From Pontederia crassipes (Eukaryota > Streptophyta > Magnoliopsida > Commelinales > Pontederiaceae): a stretch of DNA of 64,000 nucleotides. The stretch spans positions 9,577,501 to 9,641,500 of the forward strand of contig CM060195.1 of the NCBI GenBank assembly GCA_030549335.1, written 5' to 3'. Position 1 is the stretch's first letter. Every line of letters begins with the position of its first letter. The translations under genes were made by a program, and so were the position numbers. Shown here in pieces: positions 10,430 through 22,069 of this stretch. The notes under the pieces are model-generated. The model searched no databases. It was not told where the DNA came from and worked only from the letters and a program-made list of their open reading frames with translations.

Positions 10430-13400
10430 CATGTCGACCTCCCCTAGTCCCTCAATTTCGACGCCATGCCATATTGTCACTGAATGAATTCTATATGCTT
10501 TATTCATGTTTCAATGGTCTATATACATACATGTGAAACAAGTAGCTAAATGCAACACATTGAACATGTACATAGTGGCCAAAGTGAATGGCTAATGCTT
10601 ATCTAATATAGAGCTATTATGTCGAAGTTTATGGTGACCAATTCCACTATTGGTGGCATGGATATTGATACACTGATATGCCCCCTCAACTTCGACCTGA
10701 TCTTTGATGGAGTCAGAGCTTGCTTCGAATAAATAAAAATTTGACACCAGACAGTGGCTTTGTAAGATCGTCTCTGATTCTTAGAGGAGATATATCATAC
10801 AATGAGGCAACCCACGACAACTTTATCACCAACAAAAAGAAAATTGACTTCATGTGCTTGGTTCTAGTTTGAAAAATTCGATTGGTTGTAAGGTAAGTGG
10901 CACCGATATTGTCACACCAAAGTAAATGGGCTGGTAGTTGATGTTATCCAAGTTCAGTGAGCAAAAATCGAAGCCACAATAACTCAATTGTTGTATCTAT
11001 TAGGGAACGATATTCAGACTAAGTTGAGGAGAGTGAGACATTGCATTGTTTTTTGGATGACCATGAGATTAAATTTGCACAAAGACGTAGTATTTTGGAC
11101 GTAAGAAAGGATACATTTGACTGTGTGCAATTGGTGGGAGTTTGCATGAACTAACAAAAACAAAGGCAATGTCGGGTCGAGTGAGGGTGAGATATTGAAA
11201 AGAACCTATGGTGTGGCGAAACAAAGTGGGGTCATGGAATTGAGGACCATCACAGAGAGTTAATCTAATAGTACAAGAGAGAGGATATTGAACTGGTTTG
11301 AACTCGAGCATGTTGGTTTTGAAGAGAGAGGAGATTGAATTGGTTTGAACTCGAGCATGTTGGTTCTGGTTAAGAGGTCCTGAACATATTTTTGTCGGGA
11401 TAGGAGGAGGTCATTGTCATGTTTGAGGACCTCAATGCCAAGAACATAGTATGAGAAACCTAGATCTTTGGCAGCAACGCTTGTGGTTAGGTGTTGGACT
11501 AGTTTTTGTATGAGTCCAGGAGAGGAACTCATAAGGATTAGATCATCTACATAGGCAAGAACAAAGGCAGAAAGACAATTGCGATGATATAAAAACAAAG
11601 AACAATCGATTGAGGAAGGTGTGAAGTCAAAGGTGGTAAGAGAGGAAGAAAGGTCTCGAACCAAGTCCTGGGTGCTTGTTTTAAGCCATAAAGTTACTTA
11701 TGCAAGGAGCAAACATGATAATGTCTCGTTCATCTTTGAAGCTAGGGGATTGTTCAATATAACTTGTGAGGCCACCATGAAGAAAGACATTTCTAAATTC
11801 TAATGTTTATTTTCAGATTGTCCAAGCACCGATTGCAGCGAGGGAGAAAATTGTTCTAACAGTTATTGGTTTAACCATCAGATTATAGGTGCCAGTATAC
11901 TCGAGTTCTTCTAGTTGATTGAATCCAATGGCGATAAGCCTGGCTTTATGGTGATCAAGGAAATCGTCAGGATGAACTTTAGTGCGAAATAACCTTTTAC
12001 ATACAAGGACATTCATGGATGGTTGGCAAGGGACAAGAAGAAATGTTCCAATCTTGGTAAGGGCACTAAACTCTTCTTGCATGGCTGAACGCCAGTGAAG
12101 TTGTTTGTTTGCTGATGTTAAGAAACTAGGAGGTGAAGAAACCTTAGGAGAGGTTGTTATTCTCAAGGCTTTGAGGCCAGCCATCTTATAATAATTGATT
12201 GGGGGTCTTGGGCGAAGTTGACGTGTGATCATATATGGAGAGAAGGAGGTGATCGAGAGGAAGGGGATGAAAATGGTGGTGATGATGATGAATCTGGAGT
12301 GGCTGGAGGATTGTCGCTAGGGAGGGAGGGTGGCTTGTCTATTATAATTCTAAGAATGGAGAGCCATGGTGTGGAAAGTGATGTGTTGGCAGTTGGAAAG
12401 GGTCAAGGAGGGAGGAGACACAAAGAGGGAAATCTTTTTCATCAAAGATGACATGGTGGACAATGTAAAGTCTAGCCACGGAGGGAGGAGACACAAAGAG
12501 GGAAATATGATTCATCAGAGATGACATGGTGGACAATTTGAAGTCTCTATTCTGAAAGATGCATACAATGATAGGCAGTTCTACTTTTAGGGTAGCCGAG
12601 GAAGATGCAACATTGAGATTGAAAGTGAAATTTGTTTCTATTGTAGGACCTAAGCAAGGGTTAGGCTGCACATCCAAATGTTCTAAGGAATTGTTAATTT
12701 TCGAGGGTATTATAAAGGAAGTGGAATGGGGATTGTGGGAGAGTTGAAGAGAGGGTCGCCTACTAATAACATAGGTTGTTGTTTCATCAACAAAGTGCCA
12801 ATAGCATTTGGAAACACCAAAATAAGCAAGCAATGAAAACGCAGTGTCAACAAGATGTATTTTTCTTTAAGCAACCCCATTCTACTCATATGTGTGAGCA
12901 CAAGATAAACAATGAGCATGTCATGATTACGAAGGTAAGAATTTAGCGCAATGTATTCTCTGCCTCTATTAGTTTGAAGGGCTAATAATTTAATGCTGAA
13001 TTCACATTCAATAGAAGAATGAATAGAAACAAAAATTTGAAGAGACATCAAATTTATTTTTATTGGGAACATCCATGTGAATTTGGAGAAATCATCTACA
13101 ATGAGAAAAATGTTACCATCTAACTAAGCAACTGGAGCTGGACACCATTCATCACTCTATATTAGTTGTAAAGGTGTTGAGCTGCGAGAGGACTCTCTAG
13201 ACTATTCGATAATTGGCATGACCAAGGCGTGCATGCCTACAATTGCATAGCAGCCATCGTGAGATGGTATATACCATCTTTAGTGGTTCCTTGGAGCAGA
13301 GGCTGGCATGTGAGATTATCCTTTACAACAAATTTGTTAAAATAGAATTCGATGAAACAATTGTTTTCATTAAAGAATTGTTTGATAGATAACAACAATT

Positions 13401-13501
13401 TTGAAAAGATTGGTACATGAAGAACATCATAAAGATGTAACATGCAAGAACAGGAAGAAATGTGAGTAGTACCAATATTTAGAATTTGTAGTTTGTGCCA
13501 T
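10430..13501 (-). mobile_element. Ty1/copia element (Ale/Retrofit-like), minus strand, broken
   Basis: Fossil element read on the minus strand. From high to low coordinates: a pre-integrase segment (YDVLHVPIFSKLLLSIKQF, about 13237-13501), integrase pieces (12710-13072), reverse transcriptase (about 11260-12235; FRTKVHPDD, FVLAYVDDLILMSSS, DLGFSYYVLGIEV), and RNase H (about 10760-11060; CDNIGATYL, RTKHMKS). A purine tract (complement of CCCCCTCAAC near 10680) and a 3' LTR-like stretch follow to about 10430. It is broken in many places and looks old. Its upstream end is interrupted at 13502 by the Athila-like LTR. The lineage name is a guess from motif style. Confidence 0.75.
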
Positions 13502-14481
13502 TGATGCATGCAAATTAAGCGCAAATATATAATCATGTCTAACCCACGAGGACTAGATATTAATAATCTTCTAGTTATCAATCTAAAAAGAAGAAGATGA
13601 AAATGAAATAAAAATACAAAACAAAGCGTGCCCGACAAGAGAGAAATAAAAAATAATGATGACTTAAGGTCCAATCACGTATCCTCCCGTTATCTCGATT
13701 AATCAATGAATCACAATTAAACTTCTAGTGAAAAATAGTTCCTCATAAATATTGATCTAAAAAACTTGAGGATCAAACTATTCTTGAAAATGCAATAAGC
13801 TATAATTCTATTTTAATTAGAACACATTAAAATGCAACTAAAAATAAATAAATATAGCACTAAAAAACTTATCTTGATTCAGATGAGATTACGGCTTACT
13901 GAAAACTCAATCTGTGATAACCCAATCTTAATTGAGATGCTTTAAACATACAAGAGGATTGTTTAGCGTAAAGGACAAAAAATTGAGAACCTAGCTATTC
14001 TAAATAAGATTAAGCTCAAATAGTTGAAAACTCAATAAGATTGATCATAATCAAATTTAAAATTCTTTAAAGTACAAACCCTTCAAATTCCACAATTAAC
14101 GATAATTAAATTATTTTAAATAGGAACTGAAACTCAAAAAACAATGCTCGTCCAGGGTTTGGAAGAACTAGGCCCAGGTCTTGGTAACAGAAATTGTTCG
14201 CCGAAAGCACAATGACTTGGCCCGGTTCCAGAGAACTCGGTCTAAGCTAGGAAGATGCAGCCTGCATTTCGATAAACTCAACCCTGAGTTATAGGGAACA
14301 TCGTCGGGGTTCAGTAGAAACATAAAGAACAATGCATACTAAACTCGGTCCAAATCAATGAACTCGCCCCAGATTCATAACTACCTAGTCCGGCTTGATG
14401 AAAACTCAAAAAATTCATAGAAATGAAAGACAAATTTGTAAGAGAATTAATGGCTAATCATGCAAAAACTTGTAGAATAAC
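13502..14481 (-). repeat. Athila-like LTR, first half (minus strand)
   Basis: Starts TGATGCATGC at the junction with the copia remnant. It continues to the point where the young Athila-type element is inserted (target duplication ATAAC, 14477-14481 and 25053-25057), and the other half resumes at 25058. On the minus strand the LTR end reads CTCGTGGGTTAGAC...GCATGCATCA, the same design as the other Athila-like LTRs here. The interval 14100-14400 holds scattered ACTCGGTC-type motifs. Confidence 0.65.
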
Positions 14482-17400
14482 TTATCACTTGCTGATCATT
14501 ATATGATTCTAACCCATTTTAGATGCAATTCATACATATCGAGTCCCATTTTTGCCTATTTTTGGGCCAATTATACTTGGAATGCAAACATTGTGATAAC
14601 TAGTTGATATTCCTCATTCCATACTTAATTCTATATGCATAGAGGTTCTGAAATGACAAAATCCATTAATATTTAAATTCTATGCCAAGTTATCATTTTG
14701 AGGACAAGTTATCATTCCTAAGCGCCAAGTTATCATTATTTTGAATGAACTTATTTTCAATGGTTTTCTTGCCCTAAATCCATCATTATCATGTATAAAT
14801 CATATTTGGATAGTCACATCTCAACTTGTGCAAATTTTTAAGTCCATTTGAACAAGTTATCATTTTTCAAGTGCCAAGTTATCGTTAAAGGGCAATTCTG
14901 TCATTTCAACTTGCAAAACCATTAATTCTGCACAGGGACCTTAAGCAATCATCTTATTATTGTTCTAACTCTTTGCTGGTCAAATTTCATCACATTTGGA
15001 TAATCAAAACTCAAGTTATCACAAGTTATCATTTTTAAGTCATATAAGTTATCATTTTTTGAGCACTCAAGTTATCACTCCTTAGGAATCTCATTCATAT
15101 TTGATTTCTGACCTCACTCACTTGTCACTCTAATCAAATTGATGCCTGAAATGTTTTGAACCACCCATATTAGGACATTTTCCAAGATTTTCATAAAGTT
15201 ATCATTCCGGGCCGTTGAATTCATTCATATCGATATAAGTTTTCATTCTTGCACAACACATAATCCCATCTGATATTTGAACTAGTTACCAGCATTAACC
15301 TAATCCTTATTTGTGAAAATACTACTCAAGAGCTTTGATGTTTGCTGTTTGGGTTTTTGTAGCAAGAAGAAAAGGTGGCCAAAAGGAAGAAAAAGGAGGG
15401 GGACCACTAGCTTTTTGGCTGTTCAAAAAGCTGTCAATGCTGGAATTTCAGGACCAGGGGACACATGGCTGCAATTAAAGCACAAAGAATGTTCTGATGT
15501 TGATCCAAAGGTGTGGAGAAGTGATATAAAAGCTGGATTTTTCTGGAGGAGAAGGGGGGCTGGTCATTGAAGGGTTTGAGCAAGGAAGGAGGTGGCTGCT
15601 GCTGGATTGCTGCTGCTGGCCGAGAAGCTTCAAGCATCCATGAATTGTATCTGTTTCTTATCCCATTTGATGTCAAATATTGTAAATATGAGGAGCTAAA
15701 CTCCATTTCTTCTAGGATAGGGTAGTAGTTTAGGTTAGTTTTGGATGGATATGGACTGTTTTATAATTCCTGCACTGAATCATTGCTGATTTTTAGATTT
15801 CAGAAACATTTTGTACTGATTTATGCTATGCTACTATTAGATCTAATTGTAACCAATGACTGAGAAGTACTAATCATTCTACAGAAGTGAAATAAGAGTT
15901 AATGTCAGTTTTCTTATTTCATTCAATTGCAAATCTGATTTCTGATTTGGTTTCCTGATTTCTGAATTTCAGTTTTCTGATTTCTGAATCTGATTCCTAT
16001 GAATATCAGAATCTATTCTTCATTTCTAATCTGGTTAATTGAGTCATTGGAATGTTGTTATTGTCCCTATCTTGTTCAGGAATGAATCAAGATTGTTTGG
16101 ACAATCATTTGACTCAAACCAGAATTTTCCACTGATTTCTGAATAGAAATCAGAATTCTGATTTTTCTGATTCCTCATTGGAATCTGTTTTTACCAATTG
16201 AGTCCCCTGAATTATTTCATTCACTGATAAGTGAACTTTAGGGATGTCTTGTAGTCCAGAGATGGGTCAAGAATCAGTTGGTAAGTCAGATTTACATTGG
16301 TTTAAAATTCTGATTTCTAAAATACTGATTTCATGGTCTTGGTTTCCTGAATTCCAAATCTGATTTTCTGGGCTTTTGGATCTGATTGTCATCAATGATT
16401 GGATTAATTGAATAGTTGAGAGGCTAATATATGCCCTGATCTTATTCAGAAATGAATCAAGATCTTTGACAATTCAGGATTCAAATCTGATTTTTTCCAA
16501 AATCTGATTTCTGAGTTTGCTTCTAAATTCTATTTTCTGATTGTTTGGAATCTGATTTGCCAATTGTTAATCCCTATTTTATTCAAATCACTGAGAGGTG
16601 TACTCTAGGAATCCCTTGCAGTCCAGAGATGGGTCAAGGGGCATTTGGCAAACTTGAATTTCATCAATCCACATTGATGATTTTCCTGAAATGCTGATTT
16701 CTGTTTTCTCATTTTTCTAACTTCTGATTTCCATTGTCAACCCTCATTTTAATCCACTACTGAGAGGTAGTCCTAAGGGCTTCCTTGAGATCCAGAGATG
16801 GGCCAAGGAGCAAAGGAAATTGTGAACTCATGTGGCCATATGTTTTGCATTTCCAATTGAGTGTGTTTGTGTGGATTTCAATTTACTTTGCAACCGAGAG
16901 GTTGATTTTAAATCCTCCTGAAATTCAGAGATGAATCAAGGATCACAAGCACCATTATTGAGTAGATTTCATCCTGGTTTAATTGATTGGAGTGATTCCA
17001 TCTTTTTATGATTGCAATTGCAAGTTATCATTCCAAACTTCCTTGAATTGCAAAAATCAGCATTGAACTTTCTTTTGAGCCCAATGATAACTTGATTTTC
17101 AGTGAGGACCCCCTTTTGATTCAACCTAGCTAACAACTATATAATCATATATTGCTTAGTTAGAGGCTAATTGAGCTGTGGGAACAGCCATTTTCAAGTT
17201 GAATCAAAAGTTGGACATTTAGTGATAACTTGTTCCATTCCATCCTTAATTAATTTAGATGAATCCCAAATCCTAGAAGAACCTTCCTCATAGATAGTTA
17301 AACCTTTTTAGACTTCAATTTAGCATTTATAATTCTGTTTTGCAAGAATTTCCAAAACCCAAAAACCAGTTATCATTTCACTTTCCATTAAAAATCTATT

Positions 17401-17622
17401 TTCACTATTCATTAAAAATCTATTTTTAGCCACTTAAGTAGAACTAATCTAGATTATTTTAGGGTGTCTTAGACTTCAAATTCTTGTGGATACGACAACT
17501 TGAGTCTACTACAACTTACCTGTGCACTTGCAGCTAGTGAGTTGGGAGTTCAAAAAAATGAAAAATTGACATTTTCTTTAATTTCAGCAAGTTATCACTA
17601 GAAAACTCAAATATCACTATCA
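14482..17622 (+). repeat. 5' LTR of the Athila-type element
   Basis: Ends CACTATCA, followed by AG and the primer-binding site. A TATA box (TATAAAAG) lies at 15525. The 5' third holds about ten copies of AAGTTATCA(T/C) between 14692 and 15210. The middle holds many TCTGATTTC repeats. A second family of about 40-bp units with TCCAGAGATGGGTCAAG recurs at about 16255, 16620 and 16790. Confidence 0.88.
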
Positions 17623-17628
17623 AGTTTT

Positions 17629-17646
17629 TGGCGCCGTTGCCGGGGA
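17629..17646 (+). promoter_or_regulatory. Primer-binding site, tRNA-Asp type
   Basis: TGGCGCCGTTGCCGGGGA begins seven bases after the 5' LTR. It is the primer site known from the Athila/Calypso lineage of Ty3/gypsy elements. Confidence 0.85.
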
Positions 17647-17782
17647 TTTGAGGTCAATTAGGCTAACTTAGATAGTTTAGATTAGTTTTAGATTAGTTTT
17701 TAGTTTATTTGTTAGGCTAATTTTCAGTTTTTGCAAGTTATCATTTTTAACTTTTCACTTTTGTCTAGTTTTCATTTCTTTC

Positions 17783-19180
17783 TTGAATTTGATACTTCTG
17801 AATCTCTTTATGCAGGACTTGGACCATCAAGATGAACATTACCAATCAGATCCTGAACCTGAAAGAAAATTTTTAAGAAGAAGGAGATTGCAAAGGCTTG
17901 AGGCAAGGAGAATAATATTTGAAGAAGAAGAGGAAGAGGCATACAACCCTGAATTTGAAAGAGTTATGAATCCAAATATGGCAGCTCCTAGAACTCTTAG
18001 GGACTGTTATTCACCAAGCAATGCAAGGAATCAACAAGGAGGAGGAGCCTTAGCACCTGTGGCAAACTTTGAAGTTAATCCAGCCTTGATTTCAATGATT
18101 AGGCAAAGCCAATTTTCTGGACTTGGGACTGAAGATCCAGCATGTCATTTGGACAATTTCAAGGAGATGTGCAGCACTGTAAACTTCAACAATATCCCCA
18201 TGAATGTATATGAGATTGTTTCCCTTCTCACTCAAGGACAAGGCCAAGACATGGTTTAAAGGATTGAATCCTGAAGAGGTAGCCACTTGGGAATCAATTG
18301 TTCAATTGTTTCTTTCAGAATTCTTTCCTCCTTCAAAAATTGATAACTTCAGGGATCAAATAGTGAGGTTCTATCAGTTGGACCAAGAAAACATTTGTGA
18401 CGCTTGGCAAAGGCTTCAAGGATTATTAAGGGCATGTCCCCATCATGGTTTTGAGAAGTGGCAGCTAGTCAACTATTTTCATAAGGGATTGAACTACCCT
18501 AGCAAGGTGGCATTGGATACTGCTGCAGGAGGCATCTTTGCATCTAAAAACATTGATGAAGCTTATCAACTCATTGAAAACATAGCCAAGAATCACCACT
18601 TCCTTACCCATGACAGAACCAGAAGGCCACCCATGGACAATTCAATGAATCAATTGTCAACTCAATTTGAAGAGGTGTTGTACAAGACTTTGGAGGGGTT
18701 GAACTTGACTCCCAATGACAATAGGGCTTCCAATTCTGAAACAAGGTGTTGTGTATGTGGGAATCAAGGCCATGTATCAGAGAATTGCAACTTAATTATG
18801 CAGCAAGTGGACCAAACTGTGGATCAAATCAATGCTGTGGGCAATTATGGAATCAAACCTCCTGCTGAATTTTATACTCCAGAAAACAGGAATCATCCAT
18901 ACTTTTCTTACAAGGGCAACAACTATCAAGGAGCTCCTATGCAAAATTCAAATTGGCAGCCTAAAATCCTGTCAAGGAATCAGCCACCACCTTATGGAAA
19001 TCAAGGCCAAAGTGCACCAATTCAAAGAAATCTGTATGAGCCACCACCTCAAGTCCAAGCATCACAATTTCAAAATGAAATGAAGGAGATGCTTCAACAA
19101 ATTCTGAAGAAGCAGGACAGCCAAGGAGAGGAGATATTGAAGATCAATTCTAGATTGGATGCCATGAATGCAAATCAATA
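17783..19180 (+). pseudogene. Athila gag
   Basis: Structural gag gene of the element. The N-terminal part is charged (RRRRLQRLEARR, poly-Glu). A conserved capsid-type region follows, with ALISMIRQSQFSGLGTEDP, RLFPFSLKDKAKTWF, FPPSKIDNFRDQI and ACPHHGFEKWQ, all hallmarks of Athila-lineage gag. A CCHC zinc knuckle (CCVCGNQGHVSENC) lies near 18750, and a Gln-rich tail follows. It is nearly complete but broken. The protein would package element RNA; whether it is ever made cannot be told from sequence. Confidence 0.85.
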
Positions 19181-19181
19181 A

Positions 19182-20525
19182 TTGTTGGAAAGCCAAATTG
19201 CTCAACAAGCTAGTACATCCACTAGACCTCCCTTATTCTTTCCTGGACAGCCAGAAGTGAACCCAAAGGAACAAGTCCATGCTATCCAGCCCATGAGTGG
19301 AAGAATGGTGGAGGAGCCAATGAAGGAAGTTGAGGATGATCAAGTCAATTCAGATTTAAAAGTTGCTAAAGAGCCAAGTGAAGAACCTGAGGTGGAAATC
19401 AGGAATTCAGGCCCCAAGATTGAAGCAAAAGCTAGGGTCTTTGACAAAGTACCTTTCCCTCAAAGGCTAATTAAGGCAAGGCAGAACCAGCAATATGGAA
19501 AGTTTTTGGAAATCCTGAAGAAGTTAAATATCAATGTGCCATTTGTGGAGGCAATTCAGGAGATGCCCTCCTATGCAAAGTTTTTGAAGGAAATCCTAAC
19601 CAAGAAAAGGAGGATTATGGAGCATGACACTATTACCTTGACTGGGGAAGCCTCTGCAATCATCCAAAACAAATTGCCACCCAAGTTGAAAGATCCAGGA
19701 AGCTTCTCCATACCTTGTGAAATTGGAAATAGGAAGATTCAAAGGGCAATATGTGATTTGGGTGCATCAGTGAGTGTCATACCTCTTTCACTTTGTAGGG
19801 AGCTTGAAGTTGGAGATTTGAAGCCTACAAATTTGTCTCTACAGCTGGCAGACAAATCCTTCAAGTACCCACATGGAATCATTGAGGACATACCCCTCAA
19901 AGTTGGCAAATTCTACATACCAGTAGATTTTGTGGTACTTGACATGGATGAGAACTTGAATACCCCCATTCTTCTTGGGAGACCCTTCTTAGCCACTGCT
20001 GGTGCTATCATTGATGTCAAGGAGGGCAGATTGACCTTCCAAATTGGGGAGGAGAAGATAGAATTTAATTTGGCACAGGTTATCAGTAGACCAAATTTTC
20101 AAGAAAATAATTTTGAGGAAGGACAGCTAGATCAAGTGGTAGAGCAAGCTTCAGCTATAATTCATATTGAAGATCCATTGCAAAAGTGTCTAATGTTTGA
20201 TCATTTGAAAGGATTGGAGGATCCAGAGGCTGCAACATATCAATCTGCATTGAGTTTATCCAAATCAATAGAAAATTCAGAAAATCAGCACCAATTGCAA
20301 GAAGTTATCACTGCTGAGCAAGGCAACTCAACTCAAATCAATTCTTTCAAATTGGAACTCAAGCCTCTCTCCAATAACCTGAAGTATGAATTCTTGGGGG
20401 AGAATTCAACATTTCCAGTTATCATCAATGCAAACCTGCCCAAGAATCAAGTTGATGAGCTGCTGAAAAAACTAAGGCTGTCCAAGGAGCTGACTCTACA
20501 AGATTTGCGACTAGCTCCTAGCTGA
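19182..20525 (+). CDS. Retropepsin-containing gag-pro segment of the Athila-type element
   Basis: About 447 codons in register. The front half is a linker with acid-rich stretches and a conserved FPQRLIKARQNQQYGKFLEI-type block near residue 90, typical of the region between gag and protease in Athila elements. The aspartic protease lies at about residues 175-290: the active-site triplet appears as DLGASVSVIPLSL, where cellular and most retroviral enzymes have DTG or DSG; then the flap, then ILLGRPFLATAGAIIDV. It ends LQDLRLAPS before a stop, where pol would normally follow; none is seen. In the living family the product cleaves the gag polyprotein in virus-like particles. Confidence 0.8.
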   Translation: MLESQIAQQASTSTRPPLFFPGQPEVNPKEQVHAIQPMSGRMVEEPMKEVEDDQVNSDLKVAKEPSEEPEVEIRNSGPKIEAKARVFDKVPFPQRLIKARQNQQYGKFLEILKKLNINVPFVEAIQEMPSYAKFLKEILTKKRRIMEHDTITLTGEASAIIQNKLPPKLKDPGSFSIPCEIGNRKIQRAICDLGASVSVIPLSLCRELEVGDLKPTNLSLQLADKSFKYPHGIIEDIPLKVGKFYIPVDFVVLDMDENLNTPILLGRPFLATAGAIIDVKEGRLTFQIGEEKIEFNLAQVISRPNFQENNFEEGQLDQVVEQASAIIHIEDPLQKCLMFDHLKGLEDPEAATYQSALSLSKSIENSENQHQLQEVITAEQGNSTQINSFKLELKPLSNNLKYEFLGENSTFPVIINANLPKNQVDELLKKLRLSKELTLQDLRLAPS

Positions 20526-22069
20526 TTTCACATTGTAACAATGTCTAGCCAAAGACATTAAAGAAAGGCACTTCTTGGGAGGTAACCCAAGCCACTTTAC
20601 ACTTAATCTTTCTGTTTTTGCAGGAATAAGAGATGAGGAACAGGTTCAATTCACAAGTCTCAAATTCAGAGAGTACCCATACCCCCTTATTTTTTATTTT
20701 TGCACTGAAAACTTAATGATAACTGATAATATTTTACTCGTTATGCTACATTGATCATATTATCATCTGAATTAACATTCATTTCAGTTATCCCAATCTA
20801 TTATAGCCCAATTTTAGTGAATTTCAAAAATTCCCAATACATTGCTAAATTTTGTACTAAAAAAAATCTAATTAGTTGCAAATCTACCATTCCACTGATA
20901 TCCTTTGTTTCTCTGCAGGATCAGTTACAACTAATGAAGATTAGACCACCCAAGGTTTCTGGATGAAGTGCCAAGAGAATTCAAATGCCCAATTTAATGC
21001 ATTTCAATCCCACCCACCCCTCTCCCTTGCCCTTATTTCAACCCTGAGGACAGTGTTGAGAATAAGCTTGGGGGAGGAAACCTGGTGCTTTTCTAACCTT
21101 TACACCATGTTTTCAATTGATTTTAATGTTCATATCATAATTCATACCAGGTTATCATTGGTTTTCACAAGTTATCACTAGTTATCACTCGGTTATCAAT
21201 TTTTGGACCCAACTCAATTCTGAATTCATTTTGACTCTGAAATGGGTAGAATACTTCATTATGACAGTGGGTGCACTCCAATACCAAGTGGCCAACTTGG
21301 CCATTAGCCTTCTTGCTTTAATTGGCATTATGAATTTAGATGCATTTGAATGAAATTTTTAGCTGAAAATTTTTTCTTTTTGTGGGTCACACTAGCTGAT
21401 ACTTATGGATTGAATTAGTAATATCAGATGTCTAGAAGGGAGTCAAAGCTCTTGCTGCCATGCTAAATAAGAAAACTTGACTTTTTGAATAAAGGGATCT
21501 AAACTATACTTGAGTTTGAACTATTGCTCACTTCATGAACATGATAGAAAAATGAGAAAAGGAAAAGTAAAAAGTCATATGCATGCATAAAAAAAAAAGG
21601 AAGAGAGCAAAACTTCCAAAGGAATCTCTCTCCAATGCAAAAAGAAAAAAAAATTAGGAGAGCAAAACATCCAAAGGAATCTCTCCTAAAGAAAGCATGA
21701 ATAAAAATCAGGTGCTAAACCTGTTTATATGCATTTCATGAATAAAAGTCAAGTGTTAAACCTGTTTAATCAATTGAAAATCTGTTCATGAAGAGATTTG
21801 TAGTTCAACCCCTTTGTAAAGTTGACAATTCCTACAATTCAAATATGTTATTGCTAGTACTTCTTCCATGGCTTAAATTTGCTTTAGCCTCTGTGATTCC
21901 CTAGCTAGAAATTGGGTTTTTGGAAAGAATGAAGTGTTGGCAAAGTGGGAAACTCATTGGATTCAATTCAGCTAATCTTTACTTCATTTGTGGACTTTTA
22001 ATTCAAGTTTGTCCTTAATTTCTGAATGTTTTGCTTGAGGACAAGCAAAAGGCTAAGCTTGGGGGAGTT
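20526..22069 (+). other. Non-coding 3' interior and polypurine tract
   Basis: Contains the CTTGGGAGGTAACCCAAG motif at about 20575, found after the coding region of Athila relatives, and two GAGGACA...AAGCTTGGGGGAG tracts at about 21048 and 22036. The second ends at the 3' LTR and is the polypurine tract. A short duplication of an AGGAATCTCTC-containing segment lies at 21600-21690. No further protein domain is seen. Confidence 0.65.
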
